DNA of 11,993 nucleotides from positions 1-11,993 of the forward strand of contig JAAWIL010000047.1 of NCBI GenBank assembly GCA_022796315.1, in the 5' to 3' direction. The DNA is from Oscillibacter sp. Lineage in GTDB: Bacteria > Bacillota > Clostridia > Oscillospirales > Oscillospiraceae. A program made the translations under genes and the position numbers. The stretch's first letter is position 1, and the number at the start of each line of letters is the position of its first letter. The notes below the pieces were generated by a model. It was not told where the DNA came from. It made no database searches and worked only from the letters and a program-made list of their open reading frames with translations. Positions 6,349 through 11,993 of the stretch are shown here, one piece after another.

Positions 6349-7527
6349 TTGAGAGAAGCAGTGATTGTATCCATGGTCCGAACCCCGGTGGGGAAAGTGG
6401 GCGGCGCCCTGTCCTCCATCAACGCCGCAGACCTGGGCGCCATCGCCATCCGGGAGGCCGTCAAGCGGGCGTCCATAGACCCCCAGATCATCGACGACGT
6501 GATCTTCGGCAACATTCTCAACAGCGACTGGCAGAACATCGCCCGTGCCTCCGCCCTGGCGGCGGGGCTGCCCATGGAGGTCCCCGCCATCAAGGTGGAC
6601 CGGGAGTGCGGGTCCGGCGCCAACGCCGTGGCCTTCGCCTCCATGGCAATCCAGGCGGGAATGTACGATGTGGTGGTGGCCGGCGGCGTGGAGAGCGACT
6701 CCACCCGGCCCTGGGTCATGGCCAAGCCCGGGAAGGCCTTCCAGGTGCCCTGCCCGGAGATGTTCTACGATCCCCCCAGTGTCACGGAGGAGATCGGCGA
6801 GTGCCCCATGGTGGACACGGCCCAGAATGTGGGCGAGAAGTTCGGCATGACCCGGGCGGAGTGCGACGCGTTCGCAGTCCGGTCCCACGAGCTGGCGGAC
6901 GCCGCCTGGAAGCGCGGCTTCTTTGACGAGAGCGTCCTGGAGCTTGAGATCCCTCAGCGGAAGGGGGAACCCATCCGCGTGAAGCGGGATGAGACGATCC
7001 GGACGGGAACCGGCGTGGAATCCCTGGGCCGGCTGAAGCCGGTGGCGTACCGGGGAGATCTGGTGACCGCCGGAAACAGCTCCCCCCTCTGCGACGGAGC
7101 CGCGGCCCTGGTCCTCATGGAGGAAACGCTGGCAAAGAAGCTGAACCTGCGTCCCATCGGCCGGATCACAGGGTATGCTGTGGCGGGGGTCCACCCGCAC
7201 TTCATGGGCATGGGACCCATGCAGGCGGTGCCCAGGCTTCTGAAGAAAACGGGAACGCGGCTGGAGGAGATTGACGTCATTGAGATCAACGAGGCCTTCG
7301 CCGCCCAGGCCGTACCCTGCTGCCGGGAGCTGGGTCTGGACATGGCCCGGGTCAACGTCAACGGCGGCGCCATTGCCCTGGGCCATCCCATGGGCGGCAC
7401 CGGCGCGATTCTGACCATAAAGGCCCTGGACGAGCTCCGGGACCGGGGCGGAAAAACCGGCCTGGTGACCATGTGCATCGGCGGCGGGCAGGGAATCGCC
7501 ATGCTGGTGGAAAATTGCAGATTTTAA
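6349..7527 (+). CDS. Thiolase (acetyl-CoA C-acyltransferase family)
   Basis: 392-residue full-length thiolase counted from the TTG start. The acyl-binding cysteine is C87 in DRECGSGANA. The C-terminal catalytic elements are INEAFAAQ (~313-320), GGAIALGHPMGGTGA (His ~346) and the acid/base cysteine in CIGGGQG (~376). It either splits a 3-ketoacyl-CoA with free CoA or condenses two acetyl-CoAs; in a transporter-linked catabolic operon the cleavage direction is more likely. The NSSPLCDGAA segment differs from the commoner NSSGxxDGAA form, so acyl-chain preference cannot be read off. A CoA-transferase gene follows after 21 bp, which suggests that the CoA ester it cleaves is made by that enzyme. 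Degradative and biosynthetic thiolases cannot be told apart with certainty by eye. Confidence 0.95.
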   Translation: MREAVIVSMVRTPVGKVGGALSSINAADLGAIAIREAVKRASIDPQIIDDVIFGNILNSDWQNIARASALAAGLPMEVPAIKVDRECGSGANAVAFASMAIQAGMYDVVVAGGVESDSTRPWVMAKPGKAFQVPCPEMFYDPPSVTEEIGECPMVDTAQNVGEKFGMTRAECDAFAVRSHELADAAWKRGFFDESVLELEIPQRKGEPIRVKRDETIRTGTGVESLGRLKPVAYRGDLVTAGNSSPLCDGAAALVLMEETLAKKLNLRPIGRITGYAVAGVHPHFMGMGPMQAVPRLLKKTGTRLEEIDVIEINEAFAAQAVPCCRELGLDMARVNVNGGAIALGHPMGGTGAILTIKALDELRDRGGKTGLVTMCIGGGQGIAMLVENCRF

Positions 7528-7548
7528 GGAAAAACAGGTGAGAACGAT

Positions 7549-8730
7549 ATGAGGCCACTGGAAGGAGTAAGAATTCTGGACCTGAGCCAGGCATACGCGG
7601 GTCCCTTCTGCACCATGAATCTGGCAGATCATGGCGCGGAGGTCATCAAGATCGAGCGTCCCGGCGTGGGAGATCAGGCCCGGACCTGGGGCCCCATGAA
7701 GAATGGGGAGAGCGGGTTTCACGCGAACTTGAACAGAAACAAGTCCGGCATGACGCTGGACCTGAAAACCGAGGAGGGCAAGGAGATCTTCCGCAGGCTC
7801 TTGAAGACGGCGGACGTCGTCTGTGAGAACTACAAGGTAGGCGTCCTGGAAAAGCTGGGCTTTTCCTATGAGGCCATGCGGGAGATCAACCCCCGGATCA
7901 TCTACGGCAACATCACCGGCTACGGTCTGGAGGGACCGCTGGCCCAGCGGCCCTGCTATGACATCGTGGCCCAGGCCATGGGCGGCATGATGGACGTCAC
8001 CGGCTTCGGCGACGGACTGCCCACCAAGGTGGGGCCCGCCATTGCCGACAACTATACCGGCGCCCTGCTGGCCATTGGGATTCTGATGGCCCTGTACCGC
8101 CGGGAGAAGACCGGCGAGGGCTGCCACATCGACGTGGCCATGGTGGACACCATGATTCATATTCTGGACCACTTCATCATTGATTACACAATTCTGGGCG
8201 AAAAGCACAGCCGCAGCGGAAACAACGATCAGAGCATCGCGCCCTTTGATTCCTTCGCGGCGAAGGACGGCATGTTTGTCCTGGCCTGCGGCACCGACGG
8301 CATGTTCGCCAAGCTCTGCGGCCTCATGGCGCGGCCGGATCTCCAGGCGGACGCCCGGTACGCCACCAACTATGACCGGTGCTGCCACTACGAAACCCTG
8401 AAGCCGGAGATTGAACGGTGGAGCGTCGGGAAAACTGTAGATGAGCTGGAAGAAGAGATTTTGGGCGCCGGGATTCCCTTTGGCCGGATTCAGGACGTGG
8501 AACAGGTGGTGAAGCACCCCCAGACCAAGGCGCGCAACATGCTCTGGGAGGTGGACCAGCCGGGCATGGGCCGCATCGTGATCACCGGCACCCCCATCAA
8601 GATGTCCTGCGAGGAGGACAAGCTCATCAAGGCGGCCCCTACCCTGGGAGAGGACAACGCCAGGATTCTGCATAGCCTTGGGTATTCCGGAGAAGAATTG
8701 ACCCTGCTGGCGGAAAAGGGCGTAATTTGA
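7549..8730 (+). CDS. CaiB/BaiF family (class III) CoA-transferase
   Basis: 393-residue protein, normal length for the family. The N-terminus RPLEGVRILDLSQAYAGPFCTMNLADHGAEVIKIE is typical in pattern (G6 to E36), followed by NLNRNKSGMTLDLK-type residues (60-73). The catalytic aspartate, which forms an anhydride with the acyl group, is D138 in CYDIVAQAMGG. The GEGCHIDVAM strand and the GIPFGRIQDVEQV segment close the two parts of the interlocked-dimer fold. The enzyme moves CoA between carboxylic acids without ATP. The start is supported by AGGTGA (7536-7541), 7 nt upstream. With the thiolase just before it, it probably activates the acid released by earlier steps, perhaps with acetyl-CoA as donor. 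Racemases and acyl-CoA:carnitine-type enzymes share the fold, so the substrate is unknown. Confidence 0.93.
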   Translation: MRPLEGVRILDLSQAYAGPFCTMNLADHGAEVIKIERPGVGDQARTWGPMKNGESGFHANLNRNKSGMTLDLKTEEGKEIFRRLLKTADVVCENYKVGVLEKLGFSYEAMREINPRIIYGNITGYGLEGPLAQRPCYDIVAQAMGGMMDVTGFGDGLPTKVGPAIADNYTGALLAIGILMALYRREKTGEGCHIDVAMVDTMIHILDHFIIDYTILGEKHSRSGNNDQSIAPFDSFAAKDGMFVLACGTDGMFAKLCGLMARPDLQADARYATNYDRCCHYETLKPEIERWSVGKTVDELEEEILGAGIPFGRIQDVEQVVKHPQTKARNMLWEVDQPGMGRIVITGTPIKMSCEEDKLIKAAPTLGEDNARILHSLGYSGEELTLLAEKGVI

Positions 8731-8946
8731 CAGGAAGTTGGAAGAATCGGAGGAACAGACCAAAGAGAGCAGGTGTGGAAATCTTGGTATTTGACAAGGC
8801 GTTCCCGTCGAAAGGACGCCTTGGCGTACCTGCCTGGGGCCGTGATGCTTCTGCCGGATCTTTTGGGGCGAGACGTCCGATTTCCAACATCAGAGACCTC
8901 TATAAGACCACAATGAACCTTCTTAAATGTAAAAAGGAGCGAGATT
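8731..8946 (+). other. 216-bp gap before the TRAP genes, with a hairpin
   Basis: This is the longest gap inside the operon. A stem pairs CAAGGCGT (8795-8802) with ACGCCTTG (8816-8823), extended by two more G-C pairs past a bulged T; no T-run follows. A TTGACA (8791-8796) overlaps the stem but has no -10 box at the right distance, and a TATAAG (8901-8906) has no good -35 box. I therefore cannot claim a promoter, though separate control of the transporter genes remains possible. No RNA gene or convincing small protein was seen. Confidence 0.5.
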
Positions 8947-10008
8947 ATGAAAAAGTTATTTGCGGGAATTCTGACTGTTGCGATGCTGATAGCCCTGTCC
9001 GGCTGCGGCGCAGTCGTCAACCAGCCGGTCGAGTCCGGGGAGAAAGACCAAGACGGCGAAACCAACGGCGGCGCCGGTTCCTCCGGTGAAATCAAGATCG
9101 TCATGGGTCACGCGGGCAGCGACAGCCTGGCTGACGGCATCATGAGCCTGAAGTTTAACGAGCTGATCGAGGAGAAGAGCAACGGCCGCATCGTGGTGGA
9201 ATATCACACCAACGACACGCTGGGCGACGAGGACGAGCTGCTCCAGCAGGTCATCAACGGCTCCATCCAGGCCTCCTGCTGCTCCACCTCTACCTTCTCC
9301 AATTACACCAGCGAGCTGGATGCCCTTCAGCTGCCCTTCCTGTACAACTCCTATGAGGATGAGGCAAAGGCTCTGACCAGCGATGAGGCCCGGGCCCTGT
9401 ATAAGGACTTGGAGAGCCTGGGTGTGAAGATCACCGACTGTGTGGAGATCGGCTTCCGGAACTTTGCCAATAATACCCGCCCCATCACCGCCATGAGTGA
9501 CTTGAAGGGCATCAAAATGCGGATCGTTCCCTCCGCGCTGCTGAAAGACGTGGCCGCCGCCATCGGGATGACCAGCACGCCTGTCTCCTATTCCGAGATC
9601 TACTCCAGCCTTCAGTCCGGCATCATCGACGGCGAGGAAATCAATCTGGTTTCCATTGCCACCCAGAGCCACTACGAGGTGCTGAAGTACGTCTCTATCG
9701 TGAACTTCTATGCCTTTACCTCCGCGATGACCTTTAACCTGAACTGGTTCAACAGTCTCAGCGCCGAGGACCAGGCCCTGATCGAGGAGTGCTCCGCAGA
9801 GGCGATGGAGTACGCTATGGCCCAGACGGAGCAGATCGCCGAGGACGCCCTCCAGACCTGCCTGGACAACAATCTGGAGGTCAACTACATCGAGGGCGAG
9901 CAGCGGCAGGAGTTCATCAACGCGGTGCAGCCCGTCTACGAGGAGTATATGGCCAAGAGTGAAAACATCAAGGCCTATGTGGAGATGGCTCAGGCCCTGC
10001 AGGGGTAA
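8947..10008 (+). CDS. dctP: TRAP transporter substrate-binding lipoprotein (DctP family)
   Basis: 353 residues. A lipoprotein signal peptide (KK at 2-3, hydrophobic 4-18, lipobox LSGC with C20) would anchor it on the outer face of the membrane. A low-complexity Gly/Asp/Glu linker (21-47) leads to the DctP fold, with R171 in GFRNFANNTRP, R192 in GIKMRIVPS (the usual carboxylate-binding arginine) and GIIDGEEIN (225-233). These point to an organic acid as ligand. The start is fixed by AAGGAG (8934-8939), 7 nt upstream. It works with the small and large permease subunits encoded directly after it, driven by a sodium or proton gradient. The TRAP family is certain; the ligand is not readable from the sequence. 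Confidence 0.95.
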   Translation: MKKLFAGILTVAMLIALSGCGAVVNQPVESGEKDQDGETNGGAGSSGEIKIVMGHAGSDSLADGIMSLKFNELIEEKSNGRIVVEYHTNDTLGDEDELLQQVINGSIQASCCSTSTFSNYTSELDALQLPFLYNSYEDEAKALTSDEARALYKDLESLGVKITDCVEIGFRNFANNTRPITAMSDLKGIKMRIVPSALLKDVAAAIGMTSTPVSYSEIYSSLQSGIIDGEEINLVSIATQSHYEVLKYVSIVNFYAFTSAMTFNLNWFNSLSAEDQALIEECSAEAMEYAMAQTEQIAEDALQTCLDNNLEVNYIEGEQRQEFINAVQPVYEEYMAKSENIKAYVEMAQALQG

Positions 10009-10050
10009 TCCAGTCTCCCTGAGACGTGTGTGAATCACAGGAGGCAAACT

Positions 10051-10551
10051 ATGTTGAAAAAGATTGGCGATATCCTGGAAAAACTCATTCTGGCGGTTCT
10101 GGCGCTGCTGATGGGCGCCATGATCCTAGTCACCGTAGCCGCTGTGGTGCAGCGCTATGTGATCGGCAGCGCCTTCAACTGGGCGGAGGAGTTCTGCGGT
10201 TATGATATGGTCTGGTGCGCGTTCCTGGGCGCCGCGGTGGCTTTCCACCACAAGGACCTGGTGCTGTTGGACCTGTTTACCAACATGATGCCGCAGAAGG
10301 CGCGGAAGACCATACAGGTTCTGATTCAGGTGATCTGCCTGGCGTTAATCGCCTATCTGGCCGTCACCGGCTTCCGCTACAGCTTGTCGCCCTCGATCTT
10401 TATGAGAAAGTGTACGACGCTGCCCTTTACGATGTTCGTTCCCTTTGTGAGTCTTCCCATTGGCATGCTGTTCATGTTCCTTTTCGGGCTGGAGAACCTG
10501 CTGGGCATGCTTGCGGACATCGGCAAATCTGAGACGGAGGAAGGTGCCTGA
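10051..10551 (+). CDS. dctQ: TRAP transporter small permease subunit (DctQ family)
   Basis: 166 residues with four membrane segments at about 10-34, 47-67, 85-109 and 126-150. The family signature Q34-R35-Y and W44-x-E46-E47 between the first two segments is present, as is the HHKDLVLLDLF loop (66-76). It supports the large permease subunit and helps dock the binding protein. The ATG at 10051 is chosen because AGGAGG (10039-10044) lies 6 nt upstream; an earlier in-frame GTG at 10030 would include the ribosome site. It starts 42 bp after dctP, and its stop is 1 bp from the dctM start. Confidence 0.95.
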   Translation: MLKKIGDILEKLILAVLALLMGAMILVTVAAVVQRYVIGSAFNWAEEFCGYDMVWCAFLGAAVAFHHKDLVLLDLFTNMMPQKARKTIQVLIQVICLALIAYLAVTGFRYSLSPSIFMRKCTTLPFTMFVPFVSLPIGMLFMFLFGLENLLGMLADIGKSETEEGA

Positions 10552-10552
10552 T

Positions 10553-11842
10553 ATGATTTCTGTGTTACCGGTCATCCTGTTTGTGGTTCTTCTGGTCCTG
10601 GGGGCGCCGATTGCCTTTGTTCTGGCGCTGGCCGGCATTTCCCACATGCTGTCCTTCGGCTATACGGACGTGGCCAACATTCTCTCCCAAAAGATGTTTT
10701 ATGGCATTGATCTGTTCAGCTATACCTGCATTCCCTTCTTCATCTGCGCCGGCCAGATCATGAACAAGGGAGGCGTAACCCAGCGGATCGTGGATGTGGC
10801 GCAGGAGTTCATCGGCTATAAGCGGGGCGGCCTGGCCTACGCAGTGGTGCTGGTGGGCATGGTTTTGGCGGCCATTCTGGGCTCCGCCAACGCAGTGGCC
10901 GTCATCCTCTGCTCCGTGATGATTCCGGCTATGGTGGCCAGCGGCTACGAGAAGGAGTTTGCCGGCAGCCTCGTGGCGGCCTCCGGCTGTCTGGGCTGTA
11001 TCATTCCGCCCAGTGTGGACTTTGTGATCTACTCCGTGCTGGCGGGCGTCTCGGTCAAGCGGATGTTTGTGGCCGGCATTATGCCCGGCATATTCCTGGG
11101 ACTGTGCTTTATGACGGTGATCTTCTTCCGGGCCAAGCGCCGCAATTATCCCAAGTACAGGGAAAAATTCGCGCCGCGGGAGGCCTTCCAGACCCTGGTC
11201 CGCGGACTGCCCTCCCTGCTGGTGCCCATCATCATTGTGGGCGGCGTACTGGGCGGCGTGTTCACGCCCACAGAGTCCGGCGCCATCGCCTGCGCGGCGG
11301 CAGCCATCCTGGGATTCTTCTACAAGAACCTGCATCTGCGGGACTTCCCGAAGATTCTGGCGGAGAGCGGTCTGGTCTCTGCGGGAATCCTGCTGATCAT
11401 CGCCTGCGGCAATATTCTTGCCTGGTCTCTGGCCTATGACGCGGTTCCCGAACGGCTGGTCAACGGGATTCTCTCCATTACCAATAACGGAAATCTGGTC
11501 ATGCTGCTGGTCATCCTGCTGCTCTTTGCCATCGGCTGTGTCATGGAAGCCTTCGCGGCAATGCTGATTCTGGTTCCCGTGTTGGAACCGCTGGGGAACG
11601 CCATGGGGTTTGATCCCATCCACTTCGGCATGATTACCATCATCATGCTGACTCTGGCCCTGGCCACGCCGCCGGTTGGCATGCTGCTGTTCACCACCTC
11701 CAAGGTCTCCAGGATCGACCTAAACAAGCTCAACCGGAGCATCTGGCCCTTTGTCGCGGCGGGAATGGCCGGTGTTCTGATCCTCGCCTACTTTCCGCAG
11801 ATCACGCTCTGGCTGCCCAACCTTCTGTATCCCGCCGGGTAA
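10553..11842 (+). CDS. dctM: TRAP transporter large permease subunit (DctM family)
   Basis: 429 residues, the usual DctM length, with about 12 membrane spans in two related halves. Visible family features include the LGAPIAFVLALAG N-terminus, CIPFFICAGQIMNKGG (~60-75), the LGSANAVAV segment (~106-114), IIPPSVDFVIYSVLAG, GGVFTPTESGAIA and LATPPVGMLLF near the C-terminus. It forms the transport path and uses a cation gradient to bring in the acid delivered by DctP. The ATG at 10553 lies 1 nt after the dctQ stop, with GGAGGAAGG (10536-10544) upstream; an upstream in-frame ATG at 10460 would overlap dctQ by 90 bp and is not a family start. It is the last gene of the operon. Confidence 0.96.
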   Translation: MISVLPVILFVVLLVLGAPIAFVLALAGISHMLSFGYTDVANILSQKMFYGIDLFSYTCIPFFICAGQIMNKGGVTQRIVDVAQEFIGYKRGGLAYAVVLVGMVLAAILGSANAVAVILCSVMIPAMVASGYEKEFAGSLVAASGCLGCIIPPSVDFVIYSVLAGVSVKRMFVAGIMPGIFLGLCFMTVIFFRAKRRNYPKYREKFAPREAFQTLVRGLPSLLVPIIIVGGVLGGVFTPTESGAIACAAAAILGFFYKNLHLRDFPKILAESGLVSAGILLIIACGNILAWSLAYDAVPERLVNGILSITNNGNLVMLLVILLLFAIGCVMEAFAAMLILVPVLEPLGNAMGFDPIHFGMITIIMLTLALATPPVGMLLFTTSKVSRIDLNKLNRSIWPFVAAGMAGVLILAYFPQITLWLPNLLYPAG

Positions 11843-11993
11843 GAGCCTGTTTAAAATCTCCCCGCGCATGTCTTGGCGGCGTATTTTCCGCCCCGACTGC
11901 GTTAAAAATCCTTGCCATCCGTCAGGATGCCTGCGGATTTTTGCCTTGCAGGGCAAAAAATCCACTCGCCAATCCATACACGTCGAGATTTTA
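11841..11993 (+). mobile_element. MITE-like repeat with terminal inverted repeats, cut by the window edge
   Basis: The element appears to begin directly at the dctM stop codon. TAAAATCTC (11852-11860) near its left end is the exact inverse complement of GAGATTTTA (11985-11993) at the window edge, so the ends are inverted repeats that probably continue outside. It codes for no protein. Inside are several hairpins: GGCGG/CCGCC around 11875-11892, AAAAATCC (11904-11911) with GGATTTTT (11935-11942), a nested CATCC/GGATG (11916-11929), and GGATTTTTGCC (11935-11945) with GGC-A6-TCC (11952-11963). The last and the second are mutually exclusive. The element is related to the remnant at 1-75. No other terminator is seen after dctM, so these stems may end the operon transcript. 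Confidence 0.7.

Noticed and set aside
5139..6725. 528-codon open frame on the minus strand
   Set aside because: It overlaps the FAH-family and thiolase genes entirely; the translation looks like an antisense shadow with no recognisable domain.
6277..8763. 828-codon open frame on the minus strand
   Set aside because: It lies antisense to the thiolase and CoA-transferase genes, has no family motif and is rich in His, Gly and Val as expected from the opposite strand of GC-rich genes.
8791..8906. Possible sigma-A promoter for the TRAP genes (TTGACA at 8791, TATAAG at 8901)
   Set aside because: The two boxes are far too distant from each other and neither has a proper partner at 16-18 bp.
1..11993. 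CRISPR array, tRNA or rRNA genes
   Set aside because: No regularly spaced direct repeats, cloverleaf structure or conserved rRNA segment was seen on either strand.

Overview
The window reads as one catabolic locus from a GC-rich anaerobic Firmicute, most likely a clostridial relative of the Oscillospiraceae. That placement is an inference from strong AAGGAGG-type ribosome sites, a lipoprotein-type solute receptor and clostridial-style fermentation enzymes; no marker gene is present. All nine genes lie on the + strand.

Layout. Positions 1-367 hold a diverged repeat remnant (about 1-75), AT-rich non-coding DNA, and a near-consensus sigma-A promoter (261-289) whose 17-bp spacer is a perfect palindrome. 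Gene 1 (368-2455) is a sigma-54-dependent activator. Its N-terminal ~350 residues look like a whole dehydrogenase of the L-erythro-3,5-diaminohexanoate dehydrogenase (Kdd) type, in place of the usual PAS, GAF or ACT sensor. It ends in a strong intrinsic terminator (2466-2512). A textbook -24/-12 sigma-54 promoter (2668-2683) follows, preceded by A-tracts spaced about two helical turns apart. Downstream are a polytopic permease (2746-4119), a DUF6282-type metal-dependent hydrolase (4294-5190), a fumarylacetoacetate-hydrolase (FAH) family protein (5283-6290), a thiolase starting at TTG (6349-7527), a CaiB/BaiF CoA-transferase (7549-8730), and a complete TRAP transporter: DctP (8947-10008), DctQ (10051-10551) and DctM (10553-11842). 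A MITE-like repeat related to the one at the left edge starts at the last stop codon and runs off the right edge.

How the genes may work together (inference). The activator is made from its own sigma-A promoter, senses a small molecule through the dehydrogenase-like domain, and switches on the sigma-54 promoter. The TRAP system and the first permease would move an organic acid. FAH-family enzymes cleave 3,5-diketo-type acids and related compounds, CaiB enzymes move CoA between acids, and thiolases split 3-ketoacyl-CoAs. Together these suggest breakdown of a 3,5-oxygenated or 3,5-aminated short acid to acetyl-CoA, which would fit a sensor related to an enzyme acting on a 3,5-diamino C6 acid. 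No lysine-fermentation enzymes (lysine aminomutases, Kce, Kal) are in the window, so the substrate is open.
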